DNA of 64,000 nt, taken from Sapria himalayana. Lineage: Eukaryota; Streptophyta; Magnoliopsida; Malpighiales; Rafflesiaceae. The notes beneath the pieces are model-generated. The model worked only from the letters and a program-made list of their open reading frames with translations, searched no databases and was not told where the DNA came from. The translations under genes were made by a program, and so were the position numbers. Below are positions 1-12,300 of the stretch, piece by piece. The stretch covers positions 60,037 to 124,036 of the forward strand of contig JAREIK010000810.1 in NCBI GenBank assembly GCA_029783825.1. The letters run 5' to 3'. Position 1 is the stretch's first letter. The number at the start of each line of letters is the position of its first letter.

Positions 1-540
1 TATCATACACTACTTTCTTTTTCCTTTTAAAACTAATGAATGCTGATAAAATATTCATAAAATTTGAAACTTCTAAGCATATCACAATGTTCCTATAATA
101 ATGAGAGTAATATAAGTTCTAATATATTTAACAATTTACATCCTCAGTTCATTGGGTACACTTAGGGAAAGCTACGTGAGTTGGTATGAAATCATACAAA
201 TATCATGAGTTTGCTCCTACTCAAAATAAGGTATTAGAGCTATGGATCAATGCAAACCTATCTCAAAAATCAAGTATCATTTTTATGATAGCCATCACAT
301 ACTGCTTTATTTTTTCCTTATTAAACTAATGAATGGTGAAAAAATGTTCATAAAATTTGAAACTTGTATTCATATTACGTTCGCTATTATGTTTCTTTCA
401 TGGCTGATTTATGAACTTCTCTAGACTATTAAGCATTTCTATTTAATTTTACTTATCATCTAGTTTGTGCTTTGCTTATTCACTTGATATCTACATGAAA
501 ACATCCATTGAGTATCCAAGTAATTTTACACGTGGAACTT
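1..540. other. AT-rich segment with a degenerate direct duplication
   Basis: No coding region is convincing here. About 90 bases at 1-97 recur at about 292-387 with scattered differences; both share ACTAATGAATG and TTCATAAAATTTGAAACTT. It is probably non-coding interior of CACTA copy A. The 60-residue open frame at 242-424 resembles nothing I know. Confidence 0.45.
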
Positions 541-925
541 GATTGAGTATATATGCACATGTTCGCTGTAGTGTATATGTACATATATTATATGTACATA
601 TACATATATACTAGTATATATGTATAAGTATTTACTAGTATATATATACATACTTGTACATATATACACTGTAGTGTAAATGTACATACATGTACATATA
701 TACTATAGTGTATATGTATACTCGTATATATGTACATATACACTGTAGTGTATATGTACATTTATTGAGTATATATGTACATATAAATACTTGTACATAT
801 ATACCAGCATATATGTACATATACATATATACCAGTGTATACATATACTGCTATATATGTATAAGTAGATATATATCAGTATATATATACATATATACTA
901 TGGTATATATGTACAAATATTTTAT
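540..925. repeat. Palindromic TATATGTACATATA array
   Basis: Tandem, self-complementary units alternate GTACATATA, TATATGTAC and CACTGTAGTG, with CTAGTATA variants. The whole stretch can pair with itself, which explains the apparent open frames on both strands (635-844 minus, 690-986 plus). Related arrays occur at 4470-4585 in the same copy and at 18655-19300 in copy B, so the sequence travels with this CACTA family. Confidence 0.75.
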
Positions 926-1069
926 AGTTTTATATATTTATGACAAAGTTTTGCATAATCATGACATAGAGTTTTTAGTGAAGTAGAATTTAGCATGGTT
1001 TGCATTAAATTAAAATTTTGCAAGGTTTGTAGTAATCTAATTCTCTTCATTTGTTATATCTGCTACTAA
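926..1069. other. AT-rich spacer
   Basis: Short AT-rich spacer between two repeat blocks. I see no gene, terminus or motif in it. Confidence 0.5.
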
Positions 1070-1380
1070 ACTATATGTGTATACCTATATATAAATATTT
1101 GTATAATTATATAAAACTCTATATAATTAAATATAAGTATATTTGTAATTATGTATACATATATGTATATATATATGTAAATCTATATATTTGTTTATAA
1201 CTTTGTATATATTTATGTATTTTTAAACATTACTTCTTGTATGAATATATATATATATATAACTATATGTTTAACTATATATAACATATTTATAACTATA
1301 TATATTATATGTATAATAACATATAAATATAAATATTTGTATCTTAATATATGTATAACTATAAAAACTTTTTACATTTA
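1070..1380. repeat. AT array related to copy B internal array
   Basis: The reverse complement reads TATAGTTATACATATA and similar, the same motif and order as the large array at 25330-29190 in copy B. The two copies lie in opposite orientations, so the match is expected for homologous CACTA interiors. In copy B this array lies upstream of the transposase genes. Here it lies only about 800 bases before the TNPA-like end, which supports an internal deletion of copy A. Confidence 0.6.
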
Positions 1381-2159
1381 GATTAGGGATTAATCAGATA
1401 TAAGAATAAAAAAGTAAAATTTATGATTAATTAAAAAATTTATTTAAATATTAAGAAATTAAGTATTTTTGTTTAATGAAATTATGATTATGAAGTATCT
1501 AAAGATGATATCTTTTTAATTCAAATAAGTTAGAGGTAAGTGATAGGTTGGTTTGTTAAATATGACTCTTTATAACCTGTTAAAATACTTCGACATCAAT
1601 TATTATTCTACTTTTTTTAGAGGATATGAAGAATCTAGATGCATTAAGTTTGTAAAAATTATATAACATTTTGTTCGTGATATCTAAAATGTCTCGTGAT
1701 TTGCTGATCTTTACTGTGTTTAGTGTATATTAAAATATATCGTATTTATGATTGTGAATATTCTTTTAGATAGGAAAATCAAATTACAATCAATATTATT
1801 GAAAATTTGTTATGATAGAAAGATTAAGATACTACATAGATTAGCCTTCAAAATCAAATTCATACATTACAACAAAATACATATGATGATGTATATGATA
1901 AAATTTTTAGTTGTACAGATCATAATAGTTAGATTGAAAAAGTTGTTATAATTTTTATCATTTTATGACTTAATGATTTGTAATATTATTTATGTTTTAG
2001 TTTTATTTTGAAAGATAATGTTACCATATTTTATTTTAAAAATCATTAATTATAATTTTAAATTAAATAATTTTTTTAATATTCTTTTTAATTCATAATT
2101 TTAAATTTTTTATATACTAGGTATGTAGGTATATATTTTAACTTAATAAATACATACTA
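1381..2159. other. AT-rich non-coding interior of CACTA copy A
   Basis: Low-complexity AT-rich DNA. The last 100-200 bases resemble the intron just before the last TNPA-like coding block in copy B (21000-21110, minus). I see no convincing gene. Confidence 0.5.
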
Positions 2160-2875
2160 TAGGCTGGAGAATTGGGTTGTGATCTCAATTTTTATGAGAA
2201 TTTCAGGAAGATGCATGTAAAGACAAAGGATTATCAGTTTGTTGACAAAAAGTCTCAGATGATTACTGTAAGAATCTATTATATTAATAAAATTTTATGA
2301 TACTATAGTAAATTTTGAAAGTTGTTTAGAATACAAAACATTAAATTTATTTTATGTATATCTAGATTAGTATTTTTCTTTATTTTATCACAAGAATTCA
2401 TGGAGGAATGTGTGACAGTTGCTTCTCAACAAGTTGAGGGTTCTATGGATCTTAAAATAATTGACTATGATCATATCTATTTGGAGACCATAGAAGGTCA
2501 TAAGAAGTAGTGAGTGTACGTCATCGGCTTGAAGAGACTGGCATTTTGTTGTAGTAGTCATGCTTTTAATTTATCTGTCACAACAATAGTGGATGAGGTA
2601 GTCGAACAACAAGTAATAGAAACAAATAAAGTTTTGAAGTTATGGAGACCAAAATGAAAGAGAAGGATGAGCAGATATCTCATTTGAAGGAATAAATGTA
2701 GATAATAAATAAGATATATTTGAGCAGACTAGACATTTGAAGGAAGAAATGCAAGAAATTAAAGAAATGAATGATGAGATGAAAGAAATTAAGAATTTAA
2801 TACAATAGTAGATGTACGATATGAAGTCAGTTTGTGGCATTGATGCGACATATAACATTTCAAGATCCAACTGAA
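2160..2875 (+). pseudogene. TNPA-like (Transposase_24 family) C-terminal fragment, copy A
   Basis: This is the tail of the second En/Spm-type transposon protein, which in characterised elements binds subterminal repeats. It starts in an exon reading GELGCDLNFYENFRKMHVK, close to copy B's GRDPNLYEIFKKMHVK, then an intron-like gap, then MEECVTVASQQVEGSMDL and DYDHIYLETIEGHKK. The following Glu/Lys-rich coiled-coil tail is interrupted by many stops. The same blocks occur in order on the minus strand of copy B (20520-20990). No N-terminal part is visible upstream. The minus-strand open frame at 2640-2870 is antisense shadow. Confidence 0.68.
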
Positions 2876-3570
2876 AACTATGTAGGAGAGGCTAGCACAA
2901 ATGCACCAACTAATAATAAGGACAATTTTGTATCTGAATTATTTCTGAATTATTTTTGATTTTTGTCTATGTATAGCTAAACAAGATGAGATTTTTTTGG
3001 AGGTATCATTTTTCTTTATCCTGGTTTTGTTATTTGCTTTGCCGATTAACCTAATCATGAATCTTTGTAGGAAATTTGATGCGAGAGGCATAAAAAAATT
3101 CTGATTCAAAGCCTTTAGACATTGCCATAGTCCTTCATATGAATGGGTCCTATCTTTACCGATCTCAGCAGGATCAAAGAAGGCTAAGCTTCTATTATCT
3201 TTAATATTACTTAAACATTTTATTTTTGCACACACTTTCTCTCTAAAAATCATTGCTGGACATCTTTTAGATATTTGTTGAAGTTGTATGACTATCAACT
3301 CAGATTCGTGTTTTTTATGTCTATAATTACTATTTTTATATATCTATGAATATGTTTGTGTGTACCCAAATATTTTTGGTAGAGTTTTAGCCTATTATAG
3401 GTATATAAAAGGCTTGGCTTGTCCTCTTGTGCTAGGAATAGCACGTTAGCTTCTGAACTTGCGAGATGAACACCAAAATTCTAGTCCCACGTAGACATAG
3501 GTTTTATATTCACACTCTTATTTCGTGCAGATCTGCACTGTCACTATTTAGATCTATGACTACTTTTTAT
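2876..3570 (+). other. CACTA copy A sequence downstream of TNPA, shared with copy B
   Basis: Aligns with the reverse complement of copy B 19590-20200 over almost its whole length; for example AGCCTATTATAGGTAT and the CATTGCCATAGTCCTTC block have clear counterparts. No protein function is recognisable in either copy. The 119-residue minus frame at 2939-3298 is not preserved in copy B, so I do not call it a gene. Similarity stops at about 3585, where copy B jumps to sequence matching about 8548 here. Confidence 0.6.
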
Positions 3571-4469
3571 TGGTCATTAGTGGAATTAAACTATTGAATT
3601 GTTAATTTCCATAATGATTGCTAATGAAATTCAATTAAATATATTTGTTCGGCTTGTTCACACCCTCTTGCATGTTCGTAGTGTCAGGGATGACAATGAG
3701 CTGAACATGAGGAACTATGGCTATCAATGGGGTTGTGGTGTGTGCAAATCCGCATGTTGCACAACTAGCACATAGATGTATCCCCTTTCGATGAGCATGA
3801 AAAGAAGAGGAGTGAGAATAGCTGGGAGGAAGGTGAGTCAAGATGCCTTGCTATATGAAGTTTGCAAATTTTATAGCCATTTGTTTTTTTTTTAATATTT
3901 GGAAGACAAAACATCTAATTTTTGACGTTTTGTTACTCTTATTTTCTTTGCATGTGTATTGTTTTTATTGAGTGCATATTGAATTGTTCTGTAGTTACGT
4001 TGACGCATACAATGAAGTGACGGCCCTTACTTCGAACCAAGTGAGGAACCATATGGCAGCAGAAGCTACAGGGTTGATGGACTAATACAATGAAGCTAAG
4101 CAATCAAAATCATTGGTGCAAGCACACAGAGAGGGGTAGAAACATTCTAAAAAAACCCACATGGGAGCATGGTGCCGCAGTGGGTGGCGGGGCAGAGCTA
4201 CCCCTTTATAGGCCTTGGGAGTAGAAGATTTCTGGTTGCGGGGCAGAGCTACAGGGTTGATGTGCCAAGCCTAGCTTGTCGCTTGTCTTCCATGTTTTCC
4301 ACTAATAGTTTTTAGATATATTTTAAAAAATTATAATAATATTTGCATTTCTTATTAATGTTGATAGTGATGTTTTGTGTCTTCTTTGTGAAGTATAAAT
4401 GGGATAATACTTTACCTCCTATTCTATATCTATATCTATACCCGCTATTCTATATCTATATAAGACATC

Positions 4470-4585
4470 CATATATATATTGTAGTGTATATGTATATAT
4501 ACTATAGTATATATGTACATATATACTTAGTATATGTACATATACACTATAATATTATATGTACATATATACTATATATAACTAT
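4470..4585. repeat. Short palindromic TATATGTACATATA repeat
   Basis: Same self-complementary TGTACATATATACT / CACTATAGT units as at 540-925 and 18655-19300. It lies inside the segment copy B lacks, so these arrays may form repeatedly at different sites in the family. Confidence 0.6.
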
Positions 4586-5137
4586 CTTATTGATGAACAT
4601 GATGTTTGTGATATTGCTTATGTTTTGCTGGGTGCCATATTCTCTACTTTATCAATTGATACGTTGTTCTATTGATAGCTTTTTGGAGGAAGAATTAGCA
4701 TGTCTTACACATTGAGGCATGCCTAGCACACAGAGGTACACTTCGAGGGTGTAATAAAGATTATTCATCTTGTGAGTTGCCCTAATAAAAATAACATGTT
4801 ATATAAGGGCATTGTTTGTATGAGGTTATTCAGCAAGTGTATTATATTTATTTTATGTTGTGTGATTTAATGTTTTACATGGTATCAAAAGCAACCACAG
4901 GGAAAGCTAAACTCTAGGGGTGTGTGTGTTGGAAAGAGATGTAAACCCCTAGAAGGAGTGCATCCACTATGCACTAGCTACCACGATTACCCATCCATTG
5001 TGTGCTATGCAAATCTTTGCATGCTCACTGTATGTTATCAAAACCATCACACTCCCACTGTGTGTTATTGAAATCATTGCTCACAAGGTTTAAGCATTGA
5101 TTCCAACTACATCAATGCCATATGTGACCCATAGGGG

Positions 5138-5439
5138 GTGGATGTTGCTGAATCTGAATTTTATGAGCCGGATCAGATGCTCTACGACCTCAAATACAAG
5201 CAAGAGGCAAGATGTTGATTTTTAAATGAGTTTGTAAGAGGCTTGGCATAACATTGAGTTGTGAAAGTTTTTGTTTTTTTTTGTTTTTTTTTGTTTTAAA
5301 TTTGATTTGGTTGCTTGGATAGGGCATTGACCCTTCTTATCAAGGTGAACCAGATTACATCATGAAAAATTGAATGCATTGAAACTATGAAGCTGTGCAG
5401 AGAAGCTGGATGGGCTATTATAATGGAAATGGAGTGCAG
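5138..5439 (+). pseudogene. Unrecognised captured exons (coding-like remnants)
   Basis: Two blocks look like old exons. At 5138-5219 the frame reads VDVAESEFYEPDQMLYDLK and then stops. At about 5322-5439, after an AG acceptor, one frame reads GIDPSYQGEPDYIMKN, two stops a few residues apart, then YEAVQRSWMGYYNGNGVQ up to a good GTAAG donor. The acidic/aromatic composition and splice signals differ from the AT-rich surroundings. I do not recognise the protein. The blocks may come from the same locus as the SmF exons that follow, but nothing proves it. Confidence 0.35.
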
Positions 5440-6159
5440 GTAAGACATCTACTCGAACATAATGATAGGTGATTTGACAAGCATCCTGAAGAAGTATATT
5501 TGGTATTCTTGTTGATTGAATTCATGTTCTTATGGTTAGAGTAATGTTTGTTCAAAATAGTATTGAGATAAGATTTCGTTGATGATGATAATGAGAGGTT
5601 AAAAGAAAATTTCTATGAAGTAGTAATCAAGTTTTCTTGTTTGATACAATTTTTGTTTACATGAGATATTCATAGAATTTTGCTTTTATGAATGATATTA
5701 ATACTAGCTTTTAATTTCTTGTGCATCGAAGCAAGATTAACTATTCATGCTTACAACAATCAAATATTCTTTCAAATGGTCATTTATTTTTCATAAAAAA
5801 AGTTTTCTTACAGTTTTCTCAAGCACAAAATATAATAATAAATTTTAGATCACGTGGGATATGTAGATTAGAAAAAAAATTTGATTTTTGGTAATGACCA
5901 TTTTCATGCATCAATAGTTCAGTTCAACTAGAAAGGTGTAATATATGACAAGATAAAGAAATATGAAAAGATAGGAAAATAGTGTGTGCATGTGTGTATG
6001 CACGTGTGTGTATTTGGACATATATAATTATTCTATATTCATGATGTATGCATGTATATTGCATAAATACATGCCTATGCATTTTTAAGTAAATGTAGAT
6101 AAATATCTGATGCATACGTGCAATTTATCACCGTTCATTAATTTTTTTATTACTGAATA

Positions 6160-8654
6160 TTGGAGACCATCACAGTTAATCCCAAGCCTTTTCTTAACAA
6201 CTTGACTAGGAAGACGGTCATTGTAAAACTCAAGTGGGGAATGGAATTCAAAGGTGAGCAACCTTGTGTTCTTTTCCTATGAATTGCATTTTTTTTTCAT
6301 TTTTTTCTATGCTTTCTTTTAGGTTTCCTTGCTTCGGTGGATTCCTATATGAACCTACTAGTGTGCAAAAATTCAATACCATGCAGCATGTTGTATTTCA
6401 AATTTCATTTCCATTTTGTTTGGCACTTTCTAATAAGTTTTGTATGGAAATAATACATTTTAAATAAAAAATCCAAAATATAATGTTAGTTTGAAAAATA
6501 TTACCAAACTAATATGTCTGGAAACAACGTGGCAATTTGTGTCATTGTAAATGATAGTCATTGCCATCATATTGAATTTTAAAAATCAAAGGTGACATTG
6601 TGAATGCCGGCTATTAAATTTTAAAAATTTTAAAATGCAGGCATTGGGAATAATGGGAGTATGTGGAATCCAACTTAGTGAAAAATAAGGTTAAACAAGC
6701 TATATCCATAGATATTTGTTCCAGAAATACATCCACAGCCATGGCTGCCACTGCAAATATCACTCCAGTTCCTGGGAATTCATAAGAATCCATAAAACCT
6801 TTCACCATAGCCAACTCTTCTCCTCCTTCATTTTTTACTTTCGGTCAAATTGAACAATTGGGGAAGAACTTAAGCTCATCATTAGAAACACTGACAAAGA
6901 CCAAAGATGTAATGAGGGTTTTACATGTGATGGAGATGAAGAAAAGAAACAACGTGATTAAGGGAGAGTGTGTGGAAAGCATAGAGAGTGTAGTAAGAAG
7001 AGTGAGGGAGAAAATGGAAATGGGTTATATTAGTAACATTTCCTCTTTTCTCTTTAAGGAAACATTCAAAAGTAGATGTTGACCAGAAATTTATGGAGCT
7101 TAAGTGCATCGTAGATGGTTATTCAAGTACATTATCACAGAGATGCAAAGTCTGATCTACGGAATAGGCGGCAAGGCTGGAAGAGTATGGCTCATGGGAA
7201 TCCCCACATTCCAAACTTACATTAAGTGTAAAGTAAGCTTTCCCTCTTTAGAGATTATTTAGGAATTTTATCCAGTCACTGTTCCAGTTGTAAGCCTCAA
7301 TCGTAGCCTCAATCTCAACTGACAAAATGATTCTTTTTTTTTACTTTTTTTTCTCAATTTTTCTAGTGCGATATATCAGTCACATATGCTACCCATCAAT
7401 GACTCAACTACGCACCCACAAAGGCACGCACAAACACATACACCCACACACTATTCATATGTACGATCGTGTCAACTATTACATATAAGCGTGCATAAAC
7501 ACTTCATATTTTACTAGTTGTGCATTTGATGAAGTTTTAAAAAATAAGAAAAATGGGTGTAGGAGCAAAACATCTACATGTGAGAGTGGCTCTGGCTGGA
7601 AAAATATTGAATCTGTATTACTTACAAAAAGCACAACGTGCAGCCCCAATTGCTCCATTAACCTCGACAAAGAAACTCAAGTTTGAAACCATTTGTTCAT
7701 TTATGCAGGTTATGCTTGCTTGAGTTTATTGTCGTGGCTCTAGCAGTGTAAAGATGAAAAGAGGGGCAATGATAAGGTACCTATTTGTTTTATTAAATAT
7801 GAAATATGGCCTTGTCATACTCGAATGTATCTATATCCTTTTCTTTCTATTAAATGATTTGTTTTTTTTTTCATTAATGATGATTTAACGTGAGCATGTC
7901 AACTTAAACAAATCAAGGGATTCTTGCCACAAGTGGCTTCTTCATTTCAATCCAGAGAAAATTATCAAGTTAAATTCATCTTCTTCATCTTCAGTTTATG
8001 TATCATCTCTTGATCAAACCACCAACTTAACTTGGATGCTCACTTAGAAATCTATATGGCCAAGATGTAATATTGAAAGTAGAAACGAATCCAAACTGAA
8101 TCTTGTGTCAAACCTGAATTCAAGCCTGAATTTGTCATCATCAAGCGAGGCAGACATTGATGAAGATCTTGATTTTTAAAATTCAATAACATGGCAATGA
8201 CTATCGTTAACAATGATGTCCATTGCCATGCTATTTCCAAATGCACTATTTTTGTAATATTTTTCAAACAAGCATCATATTTTGGAATTTTTATTTAAAA
8301 TGTATTATTTCCATACAAAACCCTTTTTAACTTTCTTATAATTAACCATGGACTGATACGTGAAGCTGAGCAACACAAAAGAATATGTTGATGGATAGTT
8401 CACTGGAAATCTTGGGGAAATTTTAATTCGGTAATTTAAAAATAAGCTTATGATTATCTCATTGTATGAAATTTCTTGCAAATGGTAGTTGGAGTTGCAT
8501 GCACTAGTATATCTATTTATCAGCGACATTGTGATGTGTTCTTTATTTGTTTGTAAAATAAAGTATATTATTCTCCATGTGCAGGTGTAACAATGTTCTC
8601 TATCTATGTGAAGTACCAAAGGACAAAAAACTAGAATATGCTGACCATGCCTGA
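6160..8654 (+). pseudogene. Captured snRNP Sm protein F gene, four exons, broken
   Basis: SmF is a core subunit of the heptameric Sm ring of spliceosomal snRNPs. Exon 1 (6160-6253) gives [20 protein letters not shown] and WGMEFK, the Sm1 start. Exon 2 (about 6326-6371) gives GFLASVDSYMNL. Exon 3 (8366-8430) gives KEYVDG-stop-FTGNLGEILIR. Exon 4 (8585-8654) gives CNNVLYLCEVPKDKKLEYAD and ends at TGA 8652-8654. The splice signals are mostly good (GTGAGC, TTTAG, GTAATT, GCAG), so this is genomic DNA, not a retrocopy. Breaks: the start codon appears as TTG at 6160, and a Gln codon has become TAG at 8396-8398. A TIR element sits in intron 2. The gene lies inside CACTA copy A, and copy B keeps only exon 4. 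Confidence 0.85.
6437..8321. mobile_element. TIR DNA element (~1.9 kb) in SmF intron 2
   Basis: The ends are inverted repeats of roughly 150 bases. The left end (6437-6590) starts GTTTTGTATGGAAATAATAC. The reverse complement of the right end (about 8168-8321) starts identically and stays similar through TAGTCATTGCCAT and TTGAATTTTAAAAATCAA. Long inverted repeats with non-transposase cargo would suit a Mutator-like non-autonomous element, but I find no convincing 9-base target duplication, so the class is open. The interior has no recognisable transposase; frames at 6614-6814 (minus) and 6858-7082 (plus) resemble nothing I know. Confidence 0.6.
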
Positions 8655-8733
8655 GAGACCTATATGTGTGTTTTTAAGCCCTTGATTATTTCTTCTGTTG
8701 ACTTTGTTGGTATGTGTATTAGCATGAAAGTAC

Positions 8734-8961
8734 ATGTGTCTGCGTTTACACATACACACACATGCACATACATACATGCACAAGCATACATACATGCAAC
8801 TGATCGCAAGGTTAAAAAAAGTGTTGTTGGAAGAGCAGCTAGATACAAAAAAGGCATTGGCAGATAAAAGGAAGGAGTTGGAGATGGAGAGGAAATACAG
8901 ACTAGAACTAAAGGAAGCAATGCTAATGGCCATGGAGGGACAGGCTCGGGTGCTAGAGTAG
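8734..8961 (+). pseudogene. Coiled-coil-like open frame near copy A 3' end
   Basis: After a CACACA-rich start, the frame encodes a strongly charged segment (LIARLKKVLLEEQLDTKKAL, then KRKELEMERKYRLELKEAML) ending at a TAG at 8959-8961, then a further conserved stretch to about 9065. Copy B has a degraded counterpart of the later part at about 18415-18500. It could be the last exon of a transposon protein or another captured host exon. It is predicted to be soluble and helical. I do not recognise a family. Confidence 0.4.
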
Positions 8962-9239
8962 TATGTAGATATTGAGGAGGTGGGGGCGAGAAAGCAACAT
9001 AAATTTCACAGACAGATTATACTTTATGCACTGTCATTAGATACATTGATGAAGAATAAGATATAATCAAATTTTATTATGTTTCTATTTTAACTATGTA
9101 ACAAATTATATAAAAATATTTTATTAATTGATTTTATTTTTTGTTAATTATAAACAATGGTCTATAGTTTATGTTTTTATAAAAATATGTAATTAAATTT
9201 TATGTAAAAAATTAAAAATGTGAAAATAATTTTGGAATG

Positions 9240-9374
9240 AAAATAACTAGAGATTTTTCCCTCACTAATTTAGCTAGAGATTTTTCCCTCGATAATTTAG
9301 CTAGGGAATTTTCTCTTGCTAATTTTGATAGGGAAACTATTTACTCTTTAATTTTTATGACAAACACATTGTAT
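9240..9374 (+). repeat. CACTA copy A 3' subterminal repeats (before hAT)
   Basis: Three or four copies of a motif reading TTTAGCTAGAGATTTTTCCC, with variants CTAGGGAATTTTC. These match the subterminal motif at the 3' end of copy B (17760-18200, opposite orientation). In characterised En/Spm elements such repeats bind TNPA. The run is interrupted at 9375 by the hAT insertion and resumes at 12879. Confidence 0.7.
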
Positions 9375-12300
9375 TAGAGGTGTCAAATGGGCTGATTCGT
9401 GCCTTGCCTAGCCCGGCACGGCACTGGAATTTCCCGTAACATGCCATGTCATGCCGGGTCAAACCAGGCCTCATGCTGTGCCTGGCCAAACATGGTACTG
9501 TCACCTGGTTGGCTCAGTACCTCGGCAGGAGCCGAGGTACCAATACCGTACTACCCCATCGGGCTGAGGCTCAGCCTGACTGATCTGGAAACTGGGCGGG
9601 CCCAAATCTAAACCAACCCCAACCTCAAAGACCTATTACAGGCTTACGCCCAACAGGGCAAATATTTAAAAAAAATTATTTGAAATTTAGCCGTTGGATT
9701 TTGCCTTTAATGGCTATGGGGCAGAACCCGACGATCCACATGATTCTACCCCAAAAAAATATTAAAAAATTCTAAAAAGAAATACTTTTAAAAAAACTTC
9801 TAAATTTTTTTTATAAAAGCCCCCAACCCCCTTTCTAATTTTTATGTTTTTCAAAAACAATAAATCTCACATTCTCTCTCTCTCAAACTTCTCTCCTAAA
9901 ATTCTCTCTCTCGGGATTTCGGCTCATCTTTTCGGGACTTGCAACTTAGGCTCGTCTTTAGTTGGTATTTGCATTGGTCTTTAGAAGTTAGATTTTTGGC
10001 ACACGTGCTTTTCCTTTACACTATTTTATGGGTATTTCTATTTTTTATCTCTCTACTTTTTAAGTTATCCTCTTGTCTAAAAAACCTAAAAAATGACAAA
10101 TACAAATACTAATAAAATTAATTTAAATTTAGAAAATGAAAATCTTACACAAAAGTTCGAGGCTGCTGAAACTTTGGTTTATCTACACGTCTCAGCCCAA
10201 ATATCTAAAAAACAAAAAACATGATGGACTTCTATAGTTTGGACTCATTTTAATATAATAAAACATAAAAATATTAGGGGTGAGGAAGAAGAAATGACAC
10301 TGTGCAAATATTGTAAAAAAATTTTAACTTATAAGAGTGTGTTTGGGACTGGACATCTTAAAAGGCATGCCGAATTATGCACCAAAAACACATGGTGCAT
10401 TAGATATTAGGCAAACCCAACTTAGCTCTGCATTTTTTGAGACTGAATCTAGTTCATTCTCAAATTTTACCTGCTTCATATGCCATAGAGAGTTAGGTTG
10501 AGAAGGCATGACCAAACTTATCACATTGATGGATCTTCCGATCAAATTTTTGGAAGATCCAAGGATAGTGAGCATCATGCAGATATATTTTCAACTTGCT
10601 TATCATAGGTTTCCGAGGTCCACATCTTGGAACGACATACTAAAATATTATATGTTAGAAAAATAATTAATAATTAATGAATTTATGGTACATAGTTGAG
10701 TGATGTCTGTGAAGTCCGATATCTGGATGTCTCACCGCCCACTATGTAGATATACTAGTCACGATGATGTATATTATGCATGTCTCACCGCCCACTATGT
10801 AGATTCTAAATGGCCTGTGAATAAAAAAATTTTATGATTCTCCGAGATTCTCAATCCTCATGATGGGCCTACCATTTTTGAGTGTATGATAAAAATCTTT
10901 AGAGAATATAAAATTCAAAATAAAATTTTTAGTATCACAATTGATAATGCATCTAATAATGGAGTAACGATTAACATGTTTGTTAGTAATATTAGAGACG
11001 AACCATTAAGAGAGATTTTCCACGTCTGATGCATGTGTCACGTGGTTAACATGATTCTACATGTGAGGATGAAGGTGTGTTTCCTAGCTTAGGAAAACAT
11101 ATGTAACTCACTAAAATATATTTTCATGCCTCACAAACAATTGGAGCTCGGTAGTCTCTGTTTGTCTGTGAATCTTAAGAAGAAGAAATTCTAATCAGAT
11201 GTGCGACATTGTATGAATTACACGTACCTAATGTTGGTGTCATGTGTTGGATACAAACACATGATATCCGACTATGTCAATAGTAAGAGTGATGAACTTT
11301 TTATTGATGACACTAACTGGGCTTTAGGAATTTAATTTATGAAATTTCTGAAGATTTTTTATGACATGAACATGTGTTCGTTGGTTTATACTCCCATGAC
11401 TTGCATTGCACTCAAGTGCATATGCAACATTAGCAGGATGTTTATGAAGTATCGAGCACATCCGAAACTTAGCCATATGGTTACAGAGATGGAAACCAAG
11501 TATTTAAAGTACTGGTCTACCATTCCATCTATTTATTGTCTCGCTACATGCATAGACCTTAGGGTTAAGGTGGAAGAGGTAAATAATATTTTGACTTATA
11601 TTTCCTCGTGCATGAACCTGGAAGACTTGCCTGAAGGGTTCATTCATGAGAAGTTGACTGACCTTTTCGCATACTATGATACTACGTATGGTGATAGCAG
11701 TAGTAAGGCTGTGAGTACGGACATTGATACCATATTCGGAGATGATGATTTTTCCATTTAGTTAGCTAGGGGAAAATGACAGGGTGGACCTTCGAATAGG
11801 AGCGAGCTGTCTTGGTACTTAGATACTGATTACTGCTCAATCCTATCACATTCTAATACAAAAATCTTGATATATTACAGTGGTGGAAATCATATGAGTC
11901 TACCTTTCCCTTGCTATCTAAGATAGCACGGGATCTATTGACTCCTCTGGTGTTGAGCGTAGCATCAGAGCCTACTTTTTCTATTGCAGTGAATGTGATT
12001 TTGGATAGGAGATGAAGATTATGTCAAGATATTGTTGAGGCTTTAGTATGCATGAAGAATTGGTAGGATTCGATGTTTAGCATCAAGGATCGTACTAGGA
12101 CTGGGAGTAGGACTATAGTGAATGTGAGAGAGTTGATTGCTGATGATGATCCATGTGATAGTGATATTAATATTGAGGTTGAGGATGATAATGATACGAG
12201 AATGGATGATTGATGAGGTTGCTACTTGATGCTTGATGGTTGATGATTGCTGGATTGCGACATGCCGACAGCTACACTTTTGTTACAGTTATTCTTTTCT

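Larger units (their letters stand above)
3571..6159. other. Segment unique to copy A, probable 5' flank of captured SmF DNA
   Basis: This stretch and the SmF exons after it are missing from copy B, where sequence matching about 3585 is joined to sequence matching about 8548. It holds a palindromic AT repeat at 4470-4585, a primer-binding-site-like TGGTATCAAAAGC at 4881, and an unrecognised coding-like block at 5138-5439. It may be captured host DNA upstream of SmF, but no second marker proves its origin. Confidence 0.4.

Noticed and set aside
2939..3298. 119-residue minus-strand frame
   Set aside because: The aligned region in copy B does not keep it open and it matches no known protein. It is antisense to shared transposon sequence.
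4870..4925. Copia LTR retrotransposon primer-binding site (TGGTATCAAAAGC)
   Set aside because: Close to the initiator-methionine tRNA site, but I find no paired LTR, polypurine tract or pol coding region nearby.
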